Shown: positions 11,309 through 23,000 of the stretch, piece after piece
Numbering within the stretch: position 1 is the first letter of the stretch
Layout: each line of letters starts with the position of its first letter
Assembly (NCBI GenBank): GCA_017591395.1
Contig: WEDG01001309.1
Location: 33,768 to 97,767 of the forward strand
Direction of reading: 5' to 3'
Origin: Schistocephalus solidus
Taxonomy: Eukaryota; Platyhelminthes; Cestoda; Diphyllobothriidea; Diphyllobothriidae
Length of the DNA stretch: 64,000 nucleotides
Position numbers and translations under genes: made by a program
Notes under the pieces: model-generated
The model's database searches: none
What the model saw: only the letters and a program-made list of their open reading frames with translations
Told to the model about the DNA's origin: nothing

Positions 11309-14135
11309 ATCTTCAGGCTCAACCAAAAACTGCCTTCTATCATTACAGTATCATGATTTTCTATTCTTCTTGTTTGACTCTGTTCCGTTTTTTCATAGAC
11401 CCACTTCAGAGTTTAAATGTCTAACTCACTTTTGTAAATGGTGCCCGGTTTCTAGTTTTCTTTCACAAAAGGAGCCACTTCATGCTTAGCTGGACGATCT
11501 GGCATTGATGCGACTAAGTTTGGGTAGATGGGGGTACTGCGGTAAGCCTGCAAGATGTTTAAGGCTTCACTTCTGGAACCATCACCGTACGGTATATATC
11601 GCGTTCGGAGACTGATACGTATTTATTGGATACGTCAATCGTACTTACTCTTCCATTCACTTTCTTGGGCTTGGCGCAAGGTGCACTCAACACCTGGACG
11701 TAGTATTTTTCTCAGCCTAGGACTATTTAATCATAGCGAATAGACTCGAAATTTATACATCGTATTTCCAGTAAGTAGTGATTTGTGAGCCCCAAGGCTA
11801 GGTCGGCGAGCGCCACCCCCACTTAGTTGCCGGCAGCAGCCGGTAGGACGCCAATTAAATTGACCAACGAAACCTAAGTTTATGCTTCGGGTCTTCCTGG
11901 ACGACGGCTTGGGGTGCAGAAGACGGAAAATTAGGCAGAAAATACCACGAGAGTGTTAAAAATTATCCAGCGGTAATAATTTGAAGACAGACTCCCACCA
12001 CTTGTCCGTCACCGCCGCGACTCTCAAACGTTGCCTTTTTAGAAACCAAAGCGTCTCCTTCATAGTAGATTATTTCTAAATCTTATTCACAGTCCGAGGA
12101 AATAAAACAGCGGAATTTTTGTGTACATATACAAACGTACAAAGGCGCATACGTCCTACTGAACACTGCCATTGGTATGTACATGTGTAAAAGGAGTATG
12201 CATAGATGAAGCCGGGGCTAAAAAGTGTTAAAACTTGCGAATGCTAAATATATGCACAAAAGGTCAAATGACGTTCTAAGAGATAGGCGAGGACAGTTAG
12301 TGGCGGGTTGTTTAGCAGAAATACAGGATGCGGGTCATCAGTCGTCCGGAGGGTAAAGCGATTTATGCACGCAAAACTGCCTTAGAAGGCAGTTCTCATA
12401 CATTCTAAAGTAGAAAAAAATAAAGTGAGGGTGGATGACGCCAAAGAAATCGTCAGCACAGATAGAATGAAACATGACAAAGACCGTTTACCTCATGACG
12501 GAAGTGACTGTAGCTAATTTGACTTTTTCCTACGGAAGGCGATCTTGACAAGTAGTTTTTTGTTGGCTTGCGTCCGGTCATCAGCTCGATGGATGACCCA
12601 AGTCAGACACCAATACGCACGGATGCCGACATGTAAAACAATATTCGGTAGGTCCGATGATGAGTTTACATGTTCAGATGGTTTAAAAGCAGCAACAGAC
12701 ACGCCAGAGCCAGGGTGGAAACCGAAAGGAAAGGTACATTCATCGATTGGATTCTCCGAAAGACCCTACACGGCTTTATACGTGTTTAATTTACACCGCT
12801 CGCCGGCTGATTTATCTCGACTCCGCTGAAAATATCACCGTTATAGTTTCAAGCCTTGGTGATCTACAGTCCATGGCATCATGAATGAATTAAGTCGCAA
12901 AATCTGTTGATTTATGCATAAACGAGGGGAAAACATAAATGTTTTCCAGCTACACCCCAGACCGAGAGAGGGCGTTCCTTTGGATTAATGGATATCATCT
13001 TTAAGGAGGAGACATGTTCAAATATCTCGGGAGTAGGCTGCAGAGCAAATACATTGTCTTCCTAACCTATTTTGTTCGCAGGAATTCGACAATCCTCAGA
13101 CGTTTCCTTGAATCCGATACGACATATTTATCGCCACAAAGACCTGCGTGTACGATGGGTTAAAACTGGAGGGCTTTGAGCACCGACGACCGTCATTAGA
13201 GTGAAGAAGACCGCGCTGCCTGTGACAACATTCGAGGCAATCTAGAAAAGATGACTGAACTGGTCTGCGCACACTGAATCGCCCGCTTCATGAGCTGTAG
13301 GCTGCTGCCCCGATTCGGTTCAGTTGCCTATTTGGAGGAGGCCATTCAAAACCTGGCTCTTCACAGTTCGTCAAGAGATGAAACTGGTTATTGAGCCTTC
13401 TGTACTCTATGCCCGTCACTGAAAGAGGGAATGGAGCGTGGTCTTTAGACACGCTGCGGCGATCATTACGTGTGGAGAGGTACAGTTCACAAGACCATCG
13501 AGGCCGCTTAGAGTAGGCAGGACCGCAGCTGAACCAAGCACAATTCCAAAGGCTATATGTTGGCTTGCCCATCTTAATGCTAGTACTAGCGCGGGGTTTA
13601 TACAATGAGGCCGAGGAGGGTTTGTGCGTCATCGAATGCATCCTCTCGTTTCGGAGCTGTGTTGTGACCCATTGGAAAGACTAGGCGAGGACGCAGTAGG
13701 TGACCTGTTAGGAAGCTCAAATTTAAGCGGGATTAAACACGATTGGTTCCTTTTCAACGACCGAACAAAGCATAGGGTGGCCGCCGACAAGAGCTGGATG
13801 GCAGCCTACGCAGCCAGGCGTTTATTGCGACTGCAAACCCATGAAAACGGCCACTCACTGCAGGACACAAATGACGGCGAAATATTACGAGAATGAGAAC
13901 TGAAGCTAGGGTGTCGCGGTGCGACGCAACTTATATGACACTTCGCCACTCACAATCAGAGATGATTGTCTCCAACATCACCTTAATTTCATTTGGAACT
14001 CACTTCCTTGCCTTCTTATCAACCTAACCATAATATATCCTAACAATGGGCCGTCAACGCGTTGTGCCACGCTTCTGGTAGTGGTTTGGTGCCAACTTAT
14101 GAAAATGACGTAACTGAAATTCGTTTATAAACGCT
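11309..14135. other. HADH 3' flank, no recognisable gene
   Basis: Contains the HADH 3' UTR, of unknown extent; no clear AATAAA signal was fixed immediately downstream. Open frames of 90-117 codons at 12545-12829, 13288-13641 and 13624-13896 have no motif that I recognise and overlap one another on opposite strands. Confidence 0.4.
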
Positions 14136-14375
14136 CACCGATCGTTAATGGAACTCATGGGCTCATTCTATAGCCCCACCAGCAGACGCATAGCGGTTAG
14201 TAGTAGTAGTATTAATATTAGTGGTGGTAGTAGTAGTAGAAGCGGATTAATAATGCCAACAAAGACAAGGGAGACTAGAATGGCCACTTCAGGCTCATTA
14301 GCCGTTATCAGACAGTCATACGCAACCGCAGGTGATGCCCCACCCGAGGTTCGAACCCGCGGTAGCCAAAAACAG
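14136..14375 (-). repeat. Decayed tRNA-derived SINE with attached GC-rich module
   Basis: Read on the minus strand, 14375-14335 holds a tRNA B-box relic (GGTTCGAACCT-like) and 14330-14255 the SINE body shared with 27.8, 28.1, 33.0 and 50.7 kb (ATGGCC, TCTAGTCTCC, CTTTGTTGGC). At 14136-14195 (plus sense) lies a separate module with CTCACCGATCGTTAATGGAAC and CCCACCAGCAG...CATAGCGGTT, also seen at 28.0 and 32.9 kb. Confidence 0.7.
14198..14243. repeat. Imperfect TAG/GTA trinucleotide microsatellite
   Basis: Runs of AGT/TAG units (TAGTAGTAGTAGTATTA...GTGGTAGTAGTAGTAGAAG) separate the two SINE modules, probably arising at an old element end. Confidence 0.8.
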
Positions 14376-15390
14376 CGATTTCATACACATCCCAAGGAAC
14401 AACCGGTGTGTTAGTCCTGTCGACTTCGTCTACAGTCCCAGCAGAATCCGGCACATTCACGTTTCGGGGGCGAGCAATTACCATTGGTTTCTCGTCTTCA
14501 GTCAACGTACTGGGACACTGCTAGCAACTTCAGTCACATCTCGGAAATAATCGGTTATTCATCTAGCTCCCAAATTCACATAAGTGCCGTTTCGCCACAG
14601 CTTTTCCCGCTCGGTGGCTGATGCATTAGTTACTCCAATTGCATCAGGTTTAATTTCAGACTAAACAGTTTGAGTTCTTAATGGGTTCTGTCTCAGTTGC
14701 GGTTGTTTCCACTTCCATTGGCGTCCAAATGGTGGTGAGTTTGGAGACGGATTGCTGATAGAAGTGACCAGGCGAGTTCCAGGAAGCAGTTTAGTAGGAG
14801 AAGATACGATAGCTGGAACAAGAAGTTTATTGGCCTGGCGTTCCGGGTCCTCACTCGAACCCAAATAAGGCTGCAGCCTGATTTGGTCCTCTTCCCGTTA
14901 AATGTGCCCCTTCTGTGCCCCACAGTAAGGATTCCATCGTTTCGAGCCTAATGAGATTACAAACACTGATGAATACATTGACGGATCGGCCGCGGATGCT
15001 CTGAGAGCCGAGCCAGAATTTATTCGAAGTACTTACTGAACCGAAAAGAATCACAAAGTATGGGAAATGAGAAATAGTACTAGCGTTCGTACAGAGGTGG
15101 TGGTTTTATGTAAACTCCACGGCAATGACTCAACCGGCAAACTAACATGAGCCCTCCTCCAACTCCCTAAAAGATGAGACTATCAGAACCCTTTAATACG
15201 GAGGTAGCTAACAAATCTGATCTCGTATTTGCATAATTATGCGTGCATATGTTCACGAGCGTTGTATATCTGTGAATCTATTGGATCCGAGCAGCTTCCT
15301 CGATTCTGTGAATGCACGGAGTCTGTAAGTCAGAATTCGCTAAAAATTGAACGCCTTCTGAGGATGTTCGAAATTTCGCAAATAAATGGA
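14376..15390. other. No recognisable gene
   Basis: Several overlapping short open frames on both strands, none with a known motif. Confidence 0.35.
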
Positions 15391-15396
15391 ACATAA

Positions 15397-16560
15397 ATGG
15401 GCTCCCCAATCTGGTGGCAAAATTGGTCATACAAGGGCTGGAAAATATCACCTTCACCGCACAACCGTTACGTAAAAGACACGATTTTTATCGTCAAGAC
15501 GAACCTGCTGCAGCATTTCCATGATAATCTTAGCTCGATCTTTCCAGATATACAATTCACGAGGGAAGAAGAAAAAGAGCAGCAGCTCCCCTTCCTTGAT
15601 GTACTCGTCAGGTGACGTCCCAACGACGAAATAGAAACTGACTGTCTACAGGAAGGTGACGAACACCACGCAGCTTATCAATTTTCACAGCGAACGTTCG
15701 GTGGTTCACAAACGAAGCTGTGTGAGAACACTGGTCAAGCGAATCTAGACGCACTGCAGCAGCACGGAAGAAAAATCACGCGATGCCCGTCACATTGACG
15801 ACCACTTTATGCGCAGTGACGGGGAGATAATCCATTGTCCAACATTCATTATGTGTCGGTGTTTTTAATTTGCAATGTCTCCGAAATCAACAGGGAGTTC
15901 AACTGCGTTGCCTACCTTTCCCTTAATAAAACTGAAATGAAAGGCTATACGAAGACGTTCATAAGCCGATGCCTACGTGTTCGCCCTCGGAGGACCCAAA
16001 CAAAACAAGCTTCTATGGTATGGCATGCGCTGTCATACATCAAGAACGTCTCAGAAGCGACCCAACACGTTGCTGTGGGACGTGTCGGAGTTGCACACCC
16101 GCCCATGCGCGACATGGTCGTGAAAAGCAAGGACAGAGCGAATCTTAATGAGCAGTCGGGTGTAGTGTATCGCATCCCATGCCAAATCTGTTCCTATAAT
16201 TACACTGGACAGACTGGACGTATGCTTGGATCGCACGTACACGAGCATAAGCTGGCTGCCAATACCTACAAAACGGTTCACGAGTTTAACTTCGCTGCCA
16301 CGACGATAACCGCCCACGTCAGAAGCAAGTAAAGCCGAGAATCGGTTGAAGCCTGTGCCTCCAATGAGAATTCGGTCAATCGATTTATCGATCTGGCGCA
16401 GGCCTCCAAAACCCTGTGCACTCAAATCCGGACTGATGTCTGATTGGTCCCTTTCCCTATAACTGTTGCTTGTTTTGTCGCCGCTTTTATCTCTGACGAT
16501 GGAATCCAGTAGAGTTCGAAAGCTCAGACGAATAAAGCCATGATTCTGGTGAAAGTCTGG
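15397..16560 (+). mobile_element. Penelope-like element, RT end plus GIY-YIG, decayed
   Basis: 15397-15615 encodes the end of a PLE reverse transcriptase: a RYVKDTIFIVKT block where intact PLEs have RYVDD, then [20 protein letters not shown] and FLDVLV. A stop at 15613 and frameshifts follow. 15960-16330 encodes the connector (LSYIKNVSEATQ) and the GIY-YIG module (VVYRIPCQICSYNYTGQTGR, then HVHEHKLAA). The catalytic aspartate pair is altered and the N-terminal half is missing, so the copy is inactive. It is closest to the 5.4-5.96 kb fragment. Confidence 0.87.
16493..16523 (+). ncRNA. Hammerhead-like motif in PLE tail (decayed)
   Basis: CTGACGA at 16493-16499 and TTCGAAAG at 16515-16522 occupy the same place as in the 5.92 kb copy. 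Helix II here (GGAATCC...GAGTTC) no longer pairs fully. Probably an inactive relic. Confidence 0.4.
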
Positions 16561-19500
16561 ATCATCATGAGCGGACTAGGTCGTGAGAGTAACGCGTAGG
16601 AGGGATGCATAGCTTTGCCGGCAACTGCACCCATGTACGTCTCCGGCAAAACTTAAAGAAAAATCTACGGTTACCAAACGAAAGGCAAGAAACATTTTGA
16701 CATATCGAGTGAGACGAATAGCTGCAGAGACCATATACGAACTAGTTCATAGTCAACCAGCCAGCCAACGCCGACCTTACTTGCCCGATTCCCACTTTTA
16801 AAAACCACAAGACCGTTAATGGAGTCGCACCTTAACGCCCTAAAATCACACCCTCGCCAATTCGTCCGCGCTCCTCTGCAAGCGTCATGGAGACTTCCAG
16901 CGTACAGGCACAGGCAACGGTGAAGATGCAAAGGCGTAATTTTTGAGGGGGGAGGTGTAAATAGATTTCGCTGTGACGAGAAGGCGACCGCCGACTCGAA
17001 CGTGACCTATGACCTCTAAAGGTGACACGCTAACGGCGTGGCGATGGGGGTGAGTGGTGAGGTTTTTTTAACTCTCGGAAGCTTAGGCAGGCCGACATGA
17101 AGAGATGCAAAGGTCAAAATGGCATGGTCGGATCGAGCGAATTAAACTGATCTCAAACAAAATGACAGAGCGCTCAGGATGGAAAAGCTGTGCAAAGCCA
17201 CGTTGCTAAATCGCTCCTTTTGACAAACTTTCCTAGTGTCTAATGGACCGTCTCCCACTTAGCCTCGGTTGAAAGGCAGAGTCCGAACAACCCGATACGG
17301 CCGCCGATAAAGCTTAACAACACGTCTACGCGGACCACACACGATCAGAGCCCCGCAGCTTGTACCAGGCTTTCAAAAAGGCGGCTCGGATCGTCCCGGC
17401 TCGAGGGATATTGCGGTCACATTAACACGGAGTCATTGCAGCCTGACGCCCAGTCCTATCAAGCCGCCAATTTTAGCGCGCCGCGTCCGCTAAGGAATGC
17501 GTCGAACTGCCATGGAGACGGAATCCAGAGTCAGCAACACTCTATCCCCTCTCACGCACCAGTTTGCTGTTTGTCCGCCCGCCGTTGTTGGGATTGGGCG
17601 TAGTCTATGCGTGACCTAATACACGCCTTGAGGGCAGACAGGCCAGTCAGTGAATGCACTACCCAAAACACATCGCGAATAAATCGGCCATTCTGAAGCA
17701 AGTGAAAGAAGTAGAAAGTGCTCGCGTACTATGCGTCAACATCACATCGAATAGGACTGACCGAAGTAAAAATTTCCATCGATACTCATCGGTAAAAGTG
17801 GCAAGACCTCATTATTGCCACCTCACACAGGTCACACCGGTACCCTCGTAGGTAATCGCAAAGTTCGTGCAGTCCATGGTACGTAAGGACTATTCAGCAG
17901 TGTTTTATAAATACCTGTTTCTCAGATGCTGTTTAGTCGGGCAGTATCAAGAAGGGCAAGACGACAGCGGCTGTGGAAAACTTCGAGATTATGCAGGCTT
18001 TCGGTATAAATCAACGGCGTCTTACTTAAATTGTGCGGCTCTTTCCTGCATTCGCATTATATTTCCGAATTTAGGTAACTGTGGATTTACCTTCCGTGTC
18101 TGACCCCAGGCTCTCGGTCGGTAGTGACGATGTGGAGGGGACTGTAAAAATAGCCACAATTAGTCATGCTGTAGAGGTACTAAACCAAAATCGAGGCCAG
18201 ATTAAGTCACGAAAAGCGTGAATCGGGCTGTGCGGCACGCACTACGGACTACATCCACTCCCATCACCGGCAGACTGACAGGCTCCATTGGTGAACGGTA
18301 GAGGAGTGAAGTCGATAATGGGGACTCAGTCTCCACGGCATCTCGACGCATTAAAAATTACGCGCTGTTAAATTATCGCAATGCGCTGAAAGTAGTGACT
18401 TGGAAGGCTGCTAACTGAGGAGGTTAGCTCGATCCTCCTCTCAGGGCGGAAAACTCAGACTGCAATGGCACCTTTTTAAGGTAACCTCTGTAGTGCTCTC
18501 GCGCGCTCTCAGCAGTCCTCTTGAAGAGATAATGCCGTGATTTGTCGACATTCGTTTATGCACGCTCATTGAGCGTTAACGGAATTAACTCGTCCCGTTT
18601 TACCCTGGGGCTCATTCTCGAGTCCCGCTAGTAATAGAAGAGGCAGATTAACAACGTCGACAAGGAAATGGTCATATTGTCCACATTCTCACAAAAGAAC
18701 CAGTACATCCAACTGGAAGGCACTTTCGTGCGCGTCTCCGTTGCGTGCTGCCAGTATGCTTTTGACAGCGTCGGGGCACTGGTTGCAGCAAGATTGCTTC
18801 CTCGAAACCTGATTGGACCCTGATAGCGATGCTCGGCATTTCTAGTCCCTTACTTTTGACATTGACTCGACAGAATTCTTTCCAACCTGAACCAAACGCC
18901 ATAAATGTGTACAGTATTTTTTTTGCGAAATGACTTCTAATTTTAAAGACGTTTTGTTGTGACCGATCGTGTTTTGAGACAACAGTCCAGTACGCATACG
19001 GTTTGTGCAATGACCGAGTATCGCGTCGGGCCATGAGAGTAAGACACCACGCTTGAGCCCGCCTCCGGTTGATCTGATAAGATTAATTAATTCACAACCA
19101 CTTCACAATCCTACGTCCACTCAGTGGGACACACTGTGGAGGTCATCATTCGCGATGAAACAGCCTACAGTTGACACGTTATTTCACACACTAAAGAAGC
19201 AGTTCCAGAAGATGAGGCCCCGGTCAAATCCGATCTAGGAGGGTGCCCAAAGAGACTACTGGGTCATGGGTACGCACCAGTCAGCAGTGCTCTGTGGCCA
19301 ACTTTCAGGCGGTTTGCTCGTAGATTCCGTACGCCGAAAGCCATATGTCTCGCTCGTCGTTACTGAGAAGACACATGTCTTCATTGGATTCTGCATTTAT
19401 CAACCAAGACACGCCAAGGCGGAGTTTCTTAAAAAAAAAGGCATGCCCTGCCGATGGAATCCAGTCGTTTATCGAATACCATAAAGCCATCGCCACGATG

Positions 19501-19647
19501 GGGGCCGCAGCGGCAGTAATTACCAGTCAAAATACCTTTACGAGTGTACATACTCTCCAAAAAATTACCGGTCAAAATAACTACACATGTGGGGGGGAGG
19601 CGAAGTCTCAGTAGCAAACGGAAGAGGGAAAAGAATTACCTATCTCT
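16561..19647. other. Intergenic; repeat crumbs and HMGCR 3' flank
   Basis: No gene recognised. About 17425-17460 (GGAGTCATTGCAGCCTGACGCCCAGTCC) matches part of the zinc-finger LINE 3' UTR. About 18545-18640 matches the GC-rich SINE module (GAGCGTTAACGGAATT, GGGGCTCATTCTCGAGTCCCGC). Sequence immediately below 19648 must include the HMGCR 3' UTR; no AATAAA on the minus strand was found close by. Confidence 0.45.
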
Positions 19648-20012
19648 TCACATGAAAGTGTGTTGCACATCCGGGGCGGTGAGATCATCCGCAGTTGTTT
19701 CCTCCGTCTCCGCCGCCACCTCCTTCTCAACGGAACAGAGATCGGCACCAGCACGTTGGCTAGCCGCAGAGGCGCGGTTGAGACGCATGTGCGCCTCCAC
19801 CAAGTCATTGGTTGCCAGAGCAGCCAGGAGGGAGAGCTCACCGGCTACGACCACACCAGCCAGGAGACGTGCCAGGTGTTCAGAGGGTCGTTCCAGAGAC
19901 AGATCCAACATCTCAATGCATGCACGTTGAGCGGGCAGACGAGTTCCACCACCCACCGTGCCTACTTCGAGGCAGGGCATTGTCACGCTGATATAGAGAC
20001 CACCCGACGGTT
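19648..20012 (-). CDS. HMGCR: HMGCR last exon
   Basis: The acceptor is CGAGTTAG| just above 20012; the first two bases complete a codon, giving (E)[19 protein letters not shown]. Next come [16 protein letters not shown], the [20 protein letters not shown] helix and the catalytic His in VEAHMRLNR. The stop is TGA at 19650-19648. The position equivalent to the AMPK-phosphorylated Ser872 of the human enzyme is Ala, with Ser one residue later. The tail is long and rich in Ala, Glu and Thr. Confidence 0.95.
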
Positions 20013-23000
20013 CTAACTCGAGTTGCGTTATACAGGCACTGGAATTGACAACCTAGATGATAAAATCACACTTACTTAAATAAAAACAGTAAGTGTAGTA
20101 TAGAGCCAAAAACTGCTACAGTTTGTTAAGACGGAAATTATTACTTGTTTGCTAACTATTCCACTCAGGGGCAAGGATAGCGGGGTTCCCAAACACAAGA
20201 CCACATAGGCAGGACGCCAACACGGGGACACAATGAAAAGATCTTCAGTAAACGTTAGTTACGAAAAAAGAAAGCGTCTGGATCTATCGGGTAAGCAGTT
20301 GCGGACCAGCACCAAAAATGTTGCCAAATCTTGGTGGGACTGTGTTATAAAATGCTATAGGTCTCACGACGCCACCGTTACTAGGCGACCGTTAATAGTC
20401 ATTAAATAAGTGTTCTTGCCATCACTGCCTTGCGGTTAGGTTTTTGAATCAAAGCGCCAGATGAGGCAACCTCACAAATAATCCGAGCACATACATTTGA
20501 TCTGCCAAAACCGCATGCAATGCCTTAGTCAAGTATTACCAGGCGAGCAAGATGGCAGACCACCTGCACAAGGAAATAGTGAAGTGCCTTCAGAACTGGC
20601 CAACAAAGGGCTCTGAGAGTGACCTTTCGTGCTTCGCTATGACAGGTTTAGCTGAGGCCAGACCTTCCGACGATGCTGCCAGTTACTGGAAAGTCGAACT
20701 AAATTGATGATCCAAGGGCTCACAGCGGCGGCAATTGCACAAACGATCGTTAATTCAATCGTCACGAATGACAATTGTCATCGGGTAGTAGGAGCCAGAA
20801 GATGACTTGTGCATGGATAACCTTATGGTAAGGCATACTTGCACAGCCTCTGTTGCACTCTACCACCTCGCCCACTTGCATCCTACAGCAAGAAAGGGTC
20901 AGGAGGACTAAAGGTAGGATCGGACGCAAGGCTAAATAGACAGTCTACAAGTGCTACATACAACCTGGTTCGTACAAAATGCAGTGGGTTATCCCAGAAA
21001 CAAGGGGCGGCTCGGATCCAATCTGAGTGGAGGTGCGTCAGAGCCACTGCATTAAAACGAAGCCATTCCAGCCTTCCATTCCACGACCGTTAACGCATCA
21101 TGATAGTTTAAAAACACGTCACATTGGGGGACTGTGCTACGGTGTCACGGGAAAGGAGTCGCCAGGGTCGACCCTACCCTCTCGCTTCCCTCTCCCATGT
21201 ACCTGTTAGCCGTGGTGTTGGTCTGACGTAGTCCGTTGTAGGGGACTCGTAAGTGAACATAATCCTGTGCGAATAGAGAAAAATGTGGGACTTCAAATTG
21301 CCACGAGAAAGGACACAACGAACCGAGGATTGTTGGGTCCAAAAGTTGTTTAAATAAAAACAGCGCCGTAATCAATTCCGTTGGTAGGCGAGGGACTCCA
21401 GTAATTTGGACAGGCACACAAACAAGTAAAGAGAAACATTCAACCAGTTTGGTGAGAGAATATTCCCACATTGATCCTGTGGCTGGAAAATATTGCCTCT
21501 AACTAGGAAAACCCGCCGCCCCGAAAAACTTTTTTTTTTATGCAAACAGAAGGCTGTACGATGGGTGCAGGCACGGCAAAAGCGAGTTTCAGGAGGTAGC
21601 TCCGCAAAATTTTGATCGCTGGACCAAGACGTTTATTTGGCGGACGTTTCGAAATTCGCGCAAGGACTGACAACCGATTGAGCTGCGAGTCGCTTGAGCC
21701 ATGGTTCAACCGCAACAAAAGCAATAAACTCATCCACTGTACTGATTAGCCACGCGGAAGGGCGTTGGTGAAAGCGAGCTTAAGTGTCGCATAATTGTCA
21801 CGCCAAGAATTAACACCGATGATGAAATCAGGGCCATTAACGAACCGGGCACGGTCCCACAAGCAAGTGTCGCATCAATCACGATATCTAACCCCCCCCG
21901 CACTTGTAATCCGGGCGCTGCTAATTATGCGGGTATGTGGCGGTATAGCAACTGCGTCCAACAAATAATGCAATCTTTGTGTCCCAAGCATTCTTATCTG
22001 CGTTTGATCGAGAATCCGAAAGATCAGGCTAATTGTGGCTGACGATCACGGCTAACTCACGGCTCCCGATGGCGGCCTCATAGCTCAAATACGGTAGATT
22101 GCACTCACATCACTGTAAATAGGCTAGCTGGGTATGATAATGATAGTGTGAGTAAACATGGCACGCATTTTAAGGTGTTATAGCTGTTTGTTGTTGTATT
22201 GCACGGGACAAAATCCGACGTTTCTTACTATCCAAGAATATTCCTACGCTATTAAAAGGTACGGATCAAAGCATTTTGTTTAATACGCAGTACTATGAAT
22301 AAACATTAATATAAGCCAGATAAATTTGGAATATATCCCTTCGGAGAACGGAACATTTTGTAATGAAGGGGCCCTCTGGGCCTTAAATAAACAGTTTATT
22401 TATTTTTGTTTTTCAAGAAAATCAGGTGAATGCAAGTTTGAGTGATCGCATGGTTTTCGGAAAAACAAGGGCAGATTCAGTCTAAATAATTAAGTTTTGC
22501 AAATTTACGACCTTTTGTACCAAAAGACGCTATAATAAACTTGCGTGAATGTACTTTATTTTACCAAACACATAATAAGGACCTTAAACGCGCATATATA
22601 CGAGATGCCATGACAAGTCGCTACTTTTCGCTGTCACGGCGTACGCGAAGCCTGTCAAAAAGTTTCGGTCTGCAGTTGACTATAAATGAATAAGGAATTT
22701 TTAAACGGAAGGGGCAAAAATTCACATTTCATCGCAAATTCTAAGTATATATTCGGCCACTCTCTTGTCTGTTTGAAAGCTTAGAACTAGACTGAGCAGT
22801 AAGCAAATATATCAAAAAATGCTTCAATAGAAAGAGAAAAGAGTGTTCTTTAATTTTAAACAGAAATTGTATCCATACTTTTCAGTGAAGTCGAAAATTT
22901 GGTCAAACGGTCCCAGTTTTTTCTTGACTTCCCTTTGAAAAAATGTTAATTACGCAGGAATCCGACAGCGAAACGTCTTATTAAAGCCCTTTTTAAACAG

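Noticed and set aside
14308..14550. Overlapping open frames on both strands
   Set aside because: They run through the SINE body and are shadows of it.
18672..19034. 120-codon minus-strand open frame downstream of HMGCR
   Set aside because: No known motif; overlaps a SINE-module crumb; probably chance.
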